From Bactericera cockerelli (lineage: Eukaryota; Arthropoda; Insecta; Hemiptera; Triozidae), in contig CM044955.1 of the NCBI GenBank assembly GCA_024516035.1, forward strand, positions 17,933,551 through 17,997,550: DNA of 64,000 nucleotides, given 5' to 3'. A model generated the notes under the pieces. That model was given only the letters and a program-made list of their open reading frames with translations, made no database searches and had not been told where the DNA came from. Made by a program: the position numbers and the translations under genes. This document shows, piece by piece, positions 14,298 to 26,184 of the stretch (position 1 is the first letter of the stretch; each line of letters opens with the position of its first letter).

Positions 14298-14545
14298 TAA
14301 TATTACCTACTACTCTGGTTCTTGTGTATGTTTCAATTCGTCATTTTAAGCTAAAAGGATTGTTTCTTTGTCGAAATTGGGAAGCTGAGTAAAATTGAGA
14401 ATGGTTTTTAAATAATTATACTTATTTAAAAAAACCATTCTCAATGTTACTTAGCTTCCCAATCTCGACATAGAAAACGATCCTTTTAGGATAAAATGAC
14501 GAATTGAAACATACATAAGTACCAGAGTAGTAGTAGGTAATATTA
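14298..14545. mobile_element. fold-back MITE M2
   Basis: Two arms of about 110 bp form a near-perfect inverted repeat around a short AT spacer (about 14408-14425). The arms begin TAATATTACCTACTAC on the left and end GTAGTAGGTAATATTA on the right. They share internal blocks such as CAATTCGTCATTTTA. There is no coding capacity. It is probably a non-autonomous fold-back element. Confidence 0.8.
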
Positions 14546-15425
14546 TTTTTTATTTTTACTGACATGTGTTTTAATGTTATTTTTATTTTATCATTTCGAT
14601 TTAATGTCGTTCCCTGCTTGAGCTGGCAATAATACGATTCCCATCTATTTTATTATGATTTAATATCTATCTATGTACATACTCGCATTATGTATGATAT
14701 AATTTAATTATACTTCTATATGACTGTATAAATGAATAAATTACTTTCATAAATATTTGTAATTTGTAAAATTTTATAATAATACTATGCTTGGAAGTAA
14801 TAGTGTGATTAATCTTTTGCTTATAATTTTGTTTAGAATCAATATTATTTTCTTTGAACTGTTGTGAATTTTCTCTTTATTTTTACTTCTTACATTGTGT
14901 TATTGCTTAACAATAGTAAATAGTTCAACAAAAAGCGTTGGAAAGGCACCTTTGACTTACCTCACGATATATACTTATATGGATGTTAGGATATGATTGA
15001 ATTGGAAATGCTGAGCTACCCACTACAGTTTTGACATAATAAAACAAAGAAAATCACATATAGAATATATAAATCAATTAATTATATAGTATATAATTGA
15101 TTTATTATGTAACCAAATTTTGTTTTAGGATGTTTTTAGTATTGATAAATTTAATGAAAAATTATACATTTAAAATCATAAAAGAATAGATTAAAAATAA
15201 ATAATGTGCAATATTATTTTATGATTTTATTATTTTCTTCGTATTTAAAATTAGTTTTTGATGAATGATTTTCATCAATAATAGTAATATTGACAAAAAA
15301 AATATTTATCATTTTTCTTCACAAGTTTTACCGTGCGCACTGTGTACAATATTTTTTTGTTAATTCATTGTTTTTCTTATCTATCTATTTGTGTTTATGT
15401 TTGTTATGTTTATTGTAAAATTATT

Positions 15426-16100
15426 ACTTTCCTTATCCTATAATAAGGAAAGTATTGTATTCGTCGAAAATTTGACCTACCCAGTTTTTCACATTTCTGG
15501 ACGAATCATAGCCTCAGGATACCAAAAAAGTTGTTTTCAGCCATTGGTCCGTGCGTCTGTCTGTGTGTGTGTGTGTGTGTGTGTCTGTGTGTCTGTGTGT
15601 CTGTGTGTGAACAGGATATCTCAAGAACGGTAAGAGCTAGAGACTTGAAATTTGGTATGAAAATTAATTTTATACACCAGACGAACCACGAAACTTTTGG
15701 TTGCAATCAGCCGCAGAATGCGGCCGCAGGGCCGCAAATATTGGCCGCAAGCGCCGTTTCTATGAATTGGTTAAAGATACAAAAAAAGTTAAAGAACAAC
15801 ATTTTCTTAGATTAAAAAAATAATAGGAGTCTATTCTCATCATTTTTTTGATATCTTGAACTTTTTTGAACTCGGCCCCAATTTACCGGTATTTTGGGGG
15901 GGACCCGCTTGGACTAACTTTTTTATTATTCATCCTAGATGGGAGTTGTGACATATCAAATTCAATGATTTTAAGGTGCTGATTACGAATTTGATGTTTA
16001 TTTTTAGCTAAATGTTACCTTTGAGTCACCAGTGGCTTTTGGTCCCGTTTCCATTCCTAATATGATAAGGAAAGTCGTGTGATGTTTACACCAGATTTTT
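15426..16100 (+). repeat. repeat family B, tandem copy 1
   Basis: This 675-bp unit starts with the hairpin ACTTTCCTTAT...ATAAGGAAAGT and carries a (TG)n/(CTGTG)n microsatellite. It ends near a second ATAAGGAAAGT followed by CACCAGATTTTT. The next unit follows head to tail with no spacer. Another copy is at 50653-51326. The class is unknown and it does not encode a protein. Confidence 0.85.
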
Positions 16101-16775
16101 ACTTTCCTTATCCTATAATAAGGAAAGTATTGTATTCGTCGAAAATTTGACCTACCCAGTTTTTCACATTTCTGGACGAATCATAGCCTCAGGATACCAA
16201 AAAAGTTGTTTTCAGCCATTGGTCCGTGCGTCTGTCTGTGTGTGTGTGTGTGTGTGTGTCTGTGTGTCTGTGTGTCTGTGTGTGAACAGGATATCTCAAG
16301 AACGGTAAGAGCTAGAGACTTGAAATTTGGTATGAAAATTAATTTTATACACCAGACGAACCACGAAACTTTTGGTTGCAATCAGCCGCAGAATGCGGCC
16401 GCAGGGCCGCAAATATTGGCCGCAAGCGCCGTTTCTATGAATTGGTTAAAGATACAAAAAAAGTTAAAGAACAACATTTTCTTAGATTAAAAAAATAATA
16501 GGAGTCTATTCTCATCATTTTTTTGATATCTTGAACTTTTTTGAACTCGGCCCCAATTTACCGGTATTTTGGGGGGGACCCGCTTGGACTAACTTTTTTA
16601 TTATTCATCCTAGATGGGAGTTGTGACATATCAAATTCAATGATTTTAAGGTGCTGATTACGAATTTGATGTTTATTTTTAGCTAAATGTTACCTTTGAG
16701 TCACCAGTGGCTTTTGGTCCCGTTTCCATTCCTAATATGATAAGGAAAGTCGTGTGATGTTTACACCAGATTTTT
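16101..16775 (+). repeat. repeat family B, tandem copy 2
   Basis: This appears identical to the preceding 675 bp everywhere I compared, including the microsatellite lengths and the predicted translations on both strands. Such identity means a very recent duplication or an assembly duplicate. Confidence 0.85.
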
Positions 16776-17206
16776 TTATTTATTATTTTTTTGTATTTGT
16801 GACTCGATGTTATAATACGTGTAATGTGAGTAGTTCTACACATTTTATAGCGGAATTTCAAATATTTCAATACTACACTTCCTGTAGTTTTGAAAACAAA
16901 ATATCAGTTTATTTTCTTTATAACCCAGGTGATTATCGAACCCTTTATGCTCAAATTTCATACAAGTGTGAATGAAATATTTTCAGAACCTGTCATATTT
17001 TTACCTTTCACTTTACAATAATTAGCATGCACTGATTACAAAGAGCCTGTAAAAATTCTGATGGCTTCAGTCAACTTATTTGTGGGAACTCCTGGTATAT
17101 TTTTCTGGCTCAGGACTTAAAATTGAGCTTCTTTTTTATTTGTTTGGCTTTCTTCTTCTTGTTTTAACTTCCTTTCTATTTCTGTTTTTACTTTTTACCA
17201 TTGTGT

Positions 17207-17840
17207 AATTGAATCGGTCCAAAGAGAAAGAACCTCAGTCCAAAATTTACGATTTTGAGTTAGAGTCAGATTTGAATTCTACGAACATAAATACATTGGA
17301 TCCACGCATAAACAACCTATTTTTTGATCCCTTTCCGTGTTTTTCGATGTGGTATTTTTTTTGTTCCAAAGAGAAAGAACCTCAGTCCAGGACTGAGGTT
17401 CTTTCTCTTCCGAATGTCCGTTATCAGCTGATATTTGTTTACGTTTTTTATTTGATTTACTTTATCAGGACTCTCCGAAATAACTCTCAAATACAAAAAG
17501 TAATTATTATTTACAAATTAATGTTTAATTCTTCCTTTAAAATATGGTTTTTATGTCATATCATCCCTCTTAAAGTTGACAAAGCAAAGAGAAAGAACCT
17601 CAGTCCACCGTTCCAAAGAGAAAGAACCTAAGTCCATGACACAAAAGTGCTGATATCTTGTCTTGTGTTACATATAAAATCAAAATATTTTGGTTGTACA
17701 TATCTTATAGTAAGTAGTTTAGCCACATATTTTTAATTTTTTTTTTTTTAATGAGAACTTTTAAAGTTAATCAGTTTTTTTCGATTTCCCAAAAAATCGA
17801 TTTTTGGACTGAGGTTCTTTCTCTTTGGACCGATTCAATT
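17207..17840. mobile_element. MITE M3 with repeated CCAAAGAGAAAGAACCTCAGTCC-type motif
   Basis: The terminal inverted repeats are about 38 bp, both reading inward AATTGAATCGGTCCAAAGAG and continuing into AAAGAACCTCAGTCC. The same motif recurs inside: as a palindrome at 17371-17407 (17-bp arms around three bases) and as two direct copies at about 17583-17637. That makes six motif copies in 634 bp. Open frames across it are incidental. Confidence 0.8.
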
Positions 17841-19710
17841 AGTCTAAAGAGGTTTGTTAATATTATGTATTACATATGTGTAAAAATTTGGAATATTGTT
17901 TGGTCTACGAAGCAGAACCAAGTAAGTCCATTTCAAGAGTGAAATAAACAGACCCTAGTCTGTCTCGCTTGGTAAAAAAGAAAGAAAAAGAAATCTGCAA
18001 ACTTTAGGTTATAATATTCATACATATTATGTTCTGTACCTCCCTAAAATTGTTTTAAGACTTATTTCATTCTGCTTCTCAGCCGTAGAATGTATAACTG
18101 TTAATTACTTAATCTACAAAATATAAACTATCGATCTACTGTGGTGTATAGTTATGTACCAGCCAAAGTGTCTTTTTTTTAAATTATATGCGCCGATAAA
18201 CTAGTTTATATCTGAACGCTTTTAGGTTGAAGTAGTTCTGCCGGATTTATGTTACCGACAAACTTGTTTATCCTTGGCTAAACTTTTGTGGACAACCTTA
18301 TATTAGGTTAGGTTACATTTACATTATGTTAGGTTAGGTAAGGCTTATCCGAAAATATAAGCCAGGCTTAACCTAACTTAATGTATACTAGAATAAACTT
18401 TTTTTTCTTAAACGGCAAAACTAGTTCATCTTAAGTGCATTCGTTTAGTTTTTTCTATACTAAACTTGTTTATCCGAATGCATTTAGGATAGAATAGTTT
18501 GTCCTGAACAAGATCTTGGTTTGTAATATAATGATACGTCTTTTGTAACTCATGCTCTTAACAATATTATGATGAAAATAAATCAAAATAGTACTGAATA
18601 ATGTATGTACTAATAACGACCTATAATAACACCACTTTGTTTTTATTATAGTAGGTATAATATTTATTTATTTACCAATAAAAAAAATTCCTCCATTTGA
18701 GTTTGAGTGCCGGATTTGAGCTAGATCACAGAAGAAATCACAATAATTCGTGATTAAAATTACTTACGAAACCCCCGCGCGTGAATCTGGCTACTCTCGA
18801 AGCCACCCAGGCTGAGTGAGGTTAATGTTGGTGGTTGATGTGTGCAAAGTTATAATTCCAGCGAAAAAATGGTAAAGGCCTGTCTTGGTATGACCCAAAC
18901 ATTTGAAAGGGACGTTGAAGAAGGGAAAAAAAATGTCTTGGTGGCATAAAAGGTACATTTTCTTATAAATTCATAATTATCTATTTTCCCAAAATTTAGC
19001 AGGTACAATCTGACTGTGTGCGTTCCATCTCGAGCCATTTAGACTCGAAGTGAATTCATCACATCTCAAGTTTCCGCTTTTGTGTTCAAAGTTTGAAAGT
19101 TATTACCAAGAAAAATGCACGGATCAAAAATGTATTGGTAAACCAGTCGTGTTGCTAACAAGACTTATGTTATGGCTCTGCGCTTGCTAAAAACCACAGG
19201 AAGAGAAAGCCTCCCTGTTTGAATAAGTGCATCGTTTCCGCCGGAAGAGGACATACATAGCACATAGCTAAGTACGACAAGCATTTCATCAGTTCTCTTC
19301 ACAGTTGCCTTATTCAGACTAATATACTTGCAGTGCAAGGGGGCAATATCTATTTTTATATACTTATCGGGTTTAATAGAATGTGCTATATTACCCACTA
19401 ATGTGTAAGGGTATAGTGAGAATATTCTCAGATTGTCGCTTTCTATACTGGGTTTATTTTACACAAGAGAGTTGCTAAAAAGGCGGAGATAATAAACAGA
19501 AAATTCTATGCATGTACCGAGCACACACTGAAAATTTCAGGTTGTTTGAACAAAAAAACAAATTTTTGATACAAAATCGAGTTGTATCAAAAATGTGTGA
19601 TAACAGATGGAGTGGAGGGTAAAACAAAACCCGAGTTGCCAGAGTGTATGGTACGATGAATGCACCGGTTCTCGTAGGATCATCAAAGTTAAGTAACGAA
19701 TAGCGAGGTT
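17841..19710. other. intergenic, no gene seen
   Basis: AT-rich sequence. It has a short fold-back with TTAGGTTAGG-like arms at about 18305-18380 and a partial inverted similarity between 18200-18300 and 18410-18510. No coding signal. Confidence 0.4.
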
Positions 19711-19830
19711 AAGGGCGGAATTAATAGACGCTTTTGTAAGTCACGGATTGCGTAGGTACTGTATAAGATAGGGAAAATCAACACTTACCAACGACTTAAG
19801 TTATTGATGTTGTCTATTAATTCCGCCCTA
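19711..19830. mobile_element. MITE M1, copy 2
   Basis: This short element has terminal inverted repeats AGGGCGGAATTAATAGAC / GTCTATTAATTCCGCCCT. The interior block CAACGACTTAAGTTATTGAT is shared with 54361-54493 and 59502-59633. It is non-coding. Confidence 0.85.
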
Positions 19831-19837
19831 AGACTTC

Positions 19838-19965
19838 GTGACGCTGGCTTTCCGGCCCAACCCAGACTGGGTGAGGTTAATGTGGATAGCAGGTTTATGA
19901 ATTTCTGGTGAATGGAGTATATAAACATAAACATGCAGTAAGTTCAAAATCGACGTTAAAACCTT
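19838..19965 (-). repeat. dispersed repeat S, partial copy
   Basis: The minus strand matches 12130-12210 of copy 1: the CCGGAAAGCCAGCGTCACGA and CTCACCCAG blocks are shared. It abuts the M1 MITE at 19711-19830, so M1 probably inserted beside or within it. Confidence 0.55.
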
Positions 19966-20434
19966 ATGAAAAAAGAACCCGAGTTGAGTTTTTTGTTAAA
20001 AGCCGTTGCACAGAAACTGAAAAAAAGGAAAAGAAGAAGAAATAAATACATACCAGGACAATTGTGTAAGCAAGTGGAAAGTGGTTCTGCTGTGAAACTC
20101 ATAGTTAGCATTCTCGTTGTCTATTATTAATCTTGCTAATAGCGTATCTCTATGGACACTTGATCTTGAATTGCCTTTTAAGCCGATAAGCTTTCATTCA
20201 TATCGCTTTTGTACTCTTCAGTTATTTGACATGGGCTAATTCTTGGACTAAGACAGTGGCGTAGCAAGGGGGGTGGTCTCTTGGGAATACTGTGATTTAT
20301 TTATGCAGGTTCACTTAGAATTTCTTTAAAATTCATAATACTTCATCTTCATGGTGCATTTGATTATTTTGTGAGGGTATCTACAATACCTATACCATAC
20401 CTACTTCACGTAAGAATGATATAATTATGTTTGT

Positions 20435-20760
20435 AATATAGAATTAGTGGTTCTTTGAACTTTAAACCTCTCATAGATTCAAGTATCGCATTATAAATTT
20501 TCAATCAAGCATGAGAACATCAAGACCTTTCATTTAATACCCCATTTGATAAGTTTTCCTTAAAAAATATCAACCGGCTCAATTTCGATTTTTTACCACA
20601 GTGCGGCCCCCCCAGCTTTAATGATCACAAAATTCGACTACAGAGCTCAAATATATTTTCGTAATGATTCTACAAAATTTCAAGAGCTTTGCTATATCCA
20701 AAAAAATAAAAAAATAGTTTTCAATTTTCACCAAAACTGCTCCCATTTGGCCCCGAGAAT
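20435..20760 (+). repeat. dispersed repeat R, copy 1
   Basis: It shares long blocks with 21425-22335 and 23150-23625: TTCAA(G/C)TATCGCATTATAAA, ATCAACCGGC, TTTCAAGAGCTTTGC and ACCAAAACTGCTCCCATTTGG. In this copy the site that is interrupted in copy 2 is intact (about 20505-20515), so it serves as an empty-site reference. The class is unknown. Confidence 0.7.
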
Positions 20761-20844
20761 CTCAAAATACAACCTTAACATTATAACGCTTTGACGGATT
20801 TGGACCACTTCTTCGTAAAGTTTGAATGGCCTTAAATGCGTATT

Positions 20845-21058
20845 GATCCTGCAACACTGAAAAACCCGACCAACCACGACAATGGTGATGGCGCATTAAA
20901 TGCAACGTCCAGCGAGGTGAAGACTTTGTGATGCTGGCATTCCGGCCCAACCTTCTGGGTGAAATAAATGTGGGTAGCAGGTTTGTGAGATTCCTGCAAA
21001 TGGAGGGTAACACCCCCGTCGTGATAATACCCATGCAGTTGAAAGCGACGTGAACTCA
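20845..21058 (-). repeat. dispersed repeat S, copy 2
   Basis: On the minus strand this carries the family S start (CACGTCGCTTTCAACTGCAT), the CACGACGGGGGT block and GCCGGAATGCCAGCATCAC. Frames on the minus strand look long only because the repeat is GC-richer than its surroundings. Confidence 0.65.
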
Positions 21059-21424
21059 TAATTAAAAAAAGAATACAGTAAGATAAATTTAATTAGCTTG
21101 ACGCGTAGTCTCGTACGCCCGCTTTTGAGTACCTACCTACATAGTCGGTGCAGTATTCATTTTTTTTTTTTTTTTTTTTTTTTGATAAATAAAATATTAA
21201 AACTTTAGTTTTAATAGATAATTTAAAAATCGTGGAGTGTGGTTAAATTCTTCTTCTGAAAGTTCAAGTTCAACTGTGACCCGTGAGGTCCAAATTTTGA
21301 ATGGTGCGATTGCCATTCTACATCATTGCAGAGACGGGAGTACCCTGACAAATAACTCCTAAAATCATTACAACGTTATGCAATGTGCTATAAATAATCT
21401 ATACTTTAAAGTTGCTTTAGCATA

Positions 21425-22335
21425 CTTTGGTACTGTATTAGTAGTTCTGTGAACTGTAAACCTCACACAGATTCAACTATCGCATTATAAATGTTCAATC
21501 AAATACAGGGTGGTCCAGAAAGTTTGCACCAAAATGATAGGGGTAATAAAAGAGACCATTTCCAACAAAAATATTCCCGGACATTTTCCTTTATTTTTTG
21601 TCGTTTTCAAAATGGCGGCCAAAAGTGTGTTTTTCAATATTCCGACTTTGGTTTGGCTTTTGATTTTTTTAATTTTTTCTGTACCACCTAGAAAAAAACG
21701 GATTGCATTTTTGAATTGAGAATAAAATTTTAATTAAAATAAGTTAAATTAACCCGTTCAACGTTTTAATGTTCATGCTCATTTAGGCTGTCAAGGTTCT
21801 GAACGCACGTATTTGAAAAACACACGTTTTGGCCGCCATTTTGAAAACGACAAAAAATAAAGGAAAATGTCCGGGAATATTTTTGTTGGAAATGGTCTCT
21901 TTTATTACACCTATCATTTTGGTGCAAACTTTCTGGACCACCCTGTATATGAGGACATCGAGACCTTTCATTCAATATCCCACTCGATAGGTTTTAATTA
22001 AAAAAGATCAACCGGCCCTTTTTTTGGCCCTTAGCTTTCATGATCTACAAATTTTACGACTGAACTCAAATATGTTTCCTCTATGACTAAAAAAAAAAGA
22101 GCCTTGCTTTATTAAATAAAAATAGAAAAATCGTTTCCAATGTTCACCAAAACGATCCCCATTTGGCCCCGAATGGCCTAAGTCGGCCCAAAAACTATAG
22201 GTGAAATTCAAGGACCCCAATGAACCTGTAGGTATATCCGTTCCAGAACTACCGCGGAACAGACAGACAGACAAACGAAAGCCAAATAGTCCAGAGTACA
22301 ATTTAAAACAGAACCTGTGTTTGGTTAATAACCCT
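21425..22335 (+). repeat. dispersed repeat R, copy 2, interrupted by a MITE
   Basis: The R sequence runs to 21503 and resumes at 21948. The TA-flanked element M4 lies between. The right end has an ACAGACAGACAGACAAACGA tract, like that at about 23524-23545 in copy 3. Confidence 0.7.
21506..21945. mobile_element. TA-flanked CAGGGTGGTCC MITE (M4)
   Basis: This 440-bp element has terminal inverted repeats of about 130 bp that are nearly identical. Both start CAGGGTGGTCCAGAAAGTTT, with TA at each flank (21504-21505 and 21946-21947). Copy 1 of repeat R at 20505 shows the uninterrupted target. TA duplication and the CAGGGTG end match the element at 44555, which carries a Tc1/mariner-type transposase remnant. 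It is non-autonomous. Confidence 0.85.
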
Positions 22336-22416
22336 AGAATTTGTATAGACTATTCGGTATTTGTATTCGGTACTTTTCAAGATAAACAATGGAAAATGAA
22401 AACTTTATAAAAGAAA

Positions 22417-22545
22417 TGGAAGCAAGAATTTTATAAATCCATTTTGGTTAACCAAACAGGAAGAAGATTTTTTCCTCTTCCAAAAGAAAAATGACTTTCT
22501 TCCAGTTCGTCCATTTGAATCCACTTTGGTTAGAGAGAAAAATAC
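22417..22545 (+). repeat. dispersed repeat U, copy 2
   Basis: Inverted relative to 1310-1462, with the same blocks (GGAAGCAAGAATTTT, GGTTAACCAAAC, CCACTTTGGTT). No terminal structure was recognised. Confidence 0.6.
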
Positions 22546-23004
22546 GGCTTATGCAACCCAAATGGTTCGGTTTTAACAGACCGACTCCTCAAACTTTCGA
22601 TACTTCTAATGACAGAATTTCGCTAACTCGACACTGTGAATTCCATGTCTACTATTTCAAATCGATTTCAGGATAAATAGTACAAATTTTATGGGATATT
22701 TTAATATTGGTTTTGATCCTTTCAAAATTCCACTACATAACTTGTTTGTTTTATATTTCCAAATATCCATCACCCAAGTACCCAACCCAACCCAAATGAT
22801 TTCTGTTCAGAGGTTAGTGACGTTAGTGTAGCTATATCTGTGCCTTGTAATATTTTGAGGATTTAGCACAGAGGAGAATTCTGTGGCTATGATTTTACTG
22901 TCTTTTCCCCAGAAAATTCCCTCTCAACAATATTCCCTAGGTGTTAAAAATATCCCGCGTGATTCATGACCGACCTACAGTATAACATCGGTTAGTAAAT
23001 TGAC

Positions 23005-23146
23005 GTTTTCGTTATACCTCTATGGCGCTAAGTACTGTCTCGGATTGCGTACTGTCTTGGGGCGAAATTAATAGACAAAATCGATAACTTTGCTCAACAT
23101 CAGTTTTCTCCATCGAACTTAGTACGCAATCCGAGACAGAGGTAAC
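23005..23146. mobile_element. MITE M1, degraded or rearranged
   Basis: It contains M1 pieces: TATACCTCTATGGCGCTAAG, GGGGCGAAATTAATAGACA and TACGCAATCCGAGACA. Their order differs from the intact copies, so it is either two overlapping relics or an internally rearranged copy. Confidence 0.5.
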
Positions 23147-23149
23147 AAA

Positions 23150-23625
23150 TAGTAGTTCTGTGAATTGTAAACCTCACACATATTGATTTATTCAACTATA
23201 GATTCAAAACACCACACGATAGGTTTTAATTAAAAATATCACCACAGCAATACTGTGGTAAAAAAAAAAAAAATACTACTGAACTCATATATATTTTCTG
23301 AACGACTCTACAAAATTTCAAGAGCTTTGCTTTATTCAATAAAATCGTTTTCAATTTTTACCGGCGGCCCCCATTGATCCCGAGAGGCCTGAATCGGCCC
23401 AAAAACTACAGATAAAATTTAACTCAACATGACTGTATTGTGTTTACTAAATGAACATGTATAGATTGTATAGGTAACCTACTAAATTTCAACAATTTTG
23501 AAGAATCCGGTCGAGAGTTATGACGGAACAGACAGACCGACAAACGAAAGACAAATCGTCCAGTGCCCAAGTTATAAGAGAACTTTACCTAGAGATGGTC
23601 GCTTCGCTCCCTCAATGTGTGCGGT
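23150..23625 (+). repeat. dispersed repeat R, copy 3
   Basis: It carries the R blocks CTGTGAATTGTAAACCTCAC, TTTCAAGAGCTTTGC and, at its right end, ACAGACAGACCGACAAACGA. It is shorter and more diverged than copies 1 and 2. Confidence 0.65.
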
Positions 23626-24652
23626 TCATAAGCTAAGTACATAATACGTCCATCAAAACTAGACGGTATTTCAAAGTAAGTGGGAAAAAATTGTCAATAG
23701 TAAAAACGAAAAAAAAATCCCGTGATATAAAAAAAATATGGGATTTTTCTCACAAAATGATAGTCATAGAATTTAATTCATGCACACGGAAATGTCCATG
23801 CATAATTTTTATTTTTCCAGTAGTTCCAGTACAGAAATCCTCGAATCCAGAAGTCAAGAAGTTCCAGCCAGGTACAAATCAAATCTTCCGTAAATAAAAA
23901 TCTGTCAAACTATAATTAATTTACATTTACAACGTGCGCTTCACTTTCATGATCAATTTACATTGATCATTCATTCACTAAATTATGAATTCAATGATTT
24001 CAATAAACGGGATTGGAAGTACATTATGTTTAAAATGGTTAGGAACTATTCGTTTTTGATTGATAAAAACTGATAGTGAATATTATAACAACTTAATATA
24101 GCTAGGTAGTGATTTTGAACCTAAAGATATTAATTGATTTGACACAGCTGTTCTCTTTTAAATTTCAACTTATCAACAATTAGTATGTAATTAAATCTAA
24201 CTTGTGTTTCTAATTATACCTACCCAAATTTTGGAATTCTAAAATGAATTAATAATACCTAACTCTGGTGTTAATCAGTGTCTGTGGTCTCATGGACATA
24301 TTTATCTATACTTACATCCAAGGTTTGTAAAATTCACATTGTGATCACCAACAACCTACCCAGCCAGTGTAGTAAAAAGTGAGTATTAATCTGAATAAAT
24401 TATCCCATAAAAAAACAACCATTAAAAAAAGGGCCAGGTTCCAGAACTTCTATCTAAAAAGGTTTTGCCTATGAATGCAGTTTGCGGCCAAGATAACTTG
24501 GCCGCAAACAAGTACTAAACAATTTCTTTTTATTAAAACCCGTTTTCTGAGCTCCTCATTTAGTATGTTTCTGTAAACTATCCTGTAACTGGGCCAGTTT
24601 TGCTCTTTGTGGTGGTTATATTTTTATTTTGTATACCTACATATTGTCAAAA
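23626..24652. other. intergenic, no gene seen
   Basis: AT-rich and without coding signal. A perfect palindrome, GTTTGCGGCCAAG...CTTGGCCGCAAAC, lies at about 24480-24509 with a 4-base loop. A GCGGCCAAG block also occurs near 1147, so it may be a relic of a dispersed repeat. Confidence 0.4.
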
Positions 24653-24875
24653 TCTTAATATATAAATGTCCAAGTCACTGACTGACTGACTGATCATCGC
24701 TCTACAGCCCAAACCTAGGGAGCTGAAATTTGGTAGGTAGCTTTGTCTTATAGTCTAGATGTGCAATAAGAAGGGATTTTTCGAAATTCCCACTACAACA
24801 CCTGCCATTGGTGAAAAAGGATTTTTTGCTTTGCAGGCCATGCCTCGGCCCGCAAAGCGGGCAACAGCCCACTAG
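24653..24875 (+). mobile_element. non-autonomous Helitron, copy 1
   Basis: It has the Helitron hallmarks: a 5' TC (TCTTAATATATAAATG), a 3' hairpin GCCCGC-AAA-GCGGGC (24848-24862), and CTAG after a 9-base spacer. It is inserted between A (24652) and T (24876). At 223 bp it encodes nothing. A diverged inverted copy is at 27728-27971. Confidence 0.8.
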
Positions 24876-26034
24876 TATTTCATATAACCGATGGCATAAA
24901 ACTAAAAACAAGTGGCAGTGGCTAGAACAACGTACTTTCATGCACAGTGATCAATCCCCAGCAGGGCAGAATTTTATCTGCTCTATACTTGAATGTCCAG
25001 GGATCACTCATACCACATTTGGAACAATAATTAGCTGCTTTAACATGAGCAGCAACTTGTGGGCAACCTTATAACAGTCATTTTACCTATAATACCCACA
25101 TATTGTATTTTACTTTCTCATTTGTTTAGGAGACTGATTCACTTGCCTTGTCATAACAAGTAAATACATTTTTAAATTTATAGGCTGATCATTGATTATT
25201 GGACTTTTGGGTTTCACTAAAACTCACAAGAGTCTAATTTGTCCAGAAATAGTATCACCTAATTTTCAAAAAAAAAAAAAAAAAAAAAAAAAAAACAACC
25301 AAAAACAATTCTTTCTACACCCTAAAGGTAGGTAATAGAAAGTAATATACCTTCTATTGACCTAAATACACTTTCTATATACTTATCACACTTTCACAAA
25401 CTGCATAAATCAAAACTTCTTTTGTAATGTTAAGTAAATAATATGGAGAGTTCTTTAAATTTTCTGAAAATCTGAATATTTTTTGTAAAAACCTGGTTTG
25501 TCATGATTGACATGACACAGAAATGCCACACAAATGGAAGTCATCATCAACATGAAATAGTGAATATTAGCACAGTTGTTGGACCAGGTTGTACAGCAAC
25601 TCTCTTGGTTTAAAATAGTGGGAATTATGAAGGTTTAAATTGGACAGGTCACCTACCAAGTCCAGACCTATCTCAATGTTGCTTTTTTAGTATGAGAACT
25701 GGTGCATTCAACTTACAATCAGTACTAGCTATTATTCACTTTTACTATGTAGTCTGCATGAAACTCTATTGAACAAGTATAAAGTCGACAAGGTGGTGTG
25801 AATATTGTCACTTTGAATGATAATGTGAAAATATGTAGTCTGACCTTATATCTTGTTTGTTTTGTCAAAAATGTTAGCTCATTAATCTTTTTTCTCATAA
25901 ACTAACCAGCATAAAAAAGTTCTCATGGTTTACTCTCCCTTAACAGGGTGTAAATTCAATACAATTTATATATATTTATTTTATTGTTAAAGATAACATT
26001 ATACACAATTTTAAAATTAAATTTTTTATACCAA
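24876..26034. other. intergenic upstream of gene 2
   Basis: No gene seen. It contains a poly-A run at about 25268-25294. The rest is plain AT-rich DNA. Confidence 0.4.
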
Positions 26035-26184
26035 GTCTGGCTGGGGGACTTTAAACAGGGAGTAGACCAGCAGTCTGGCTGGGGGACTTTAAACAGGGAG
26101 TAGACCAGCAGTCTGGCTGGGGGACTTTAAACAGGGAGTAGACCAGCAGTCTGGCTGGAGGACTATAAACAGGGATAGACCAGT
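26035..26184. repeat. 38-bp minisatellite, four copies
   Basis: Units start at 26035, 26073, 26111 and 26149 with GTCTGGCTGGGGGACTTTAA. The first three are essentially identical and the fourth has a few changes. It lies about 0.6 kb upstream of the first visible exon of gene 2. Confidence 0.9.

Noticed and set aside
15391..16490. Cysteine/valine-rich frames (CVCVCV...) in duplicate
   Set aside because: Produced by the (TG)n tract in repeat family B. The same frames occur in each copy only because the DNA is copied.
18300..18380. TTAGGTTAGG pieces as an interstitial telomere or a target of a telomere-specific LINE
   Set aside because: Only two TTAGG units per arm in a small fold-back. There is no array, and the R1-clade LINE here is not in such sequence.
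21766..21975. Minus-strand protein frames QGGPESLHQND... shared with 21491-21691 plus
   Set aside because: They are the two inverted arms of MITE M4 read in the same sense, not a protein family.
24702..25074. Frames over the Helitron (cysteine-rich, both strands)
   Set aside because: They straddle the Helitron end and flanking DNA and are not kept in the second Helitron copy.
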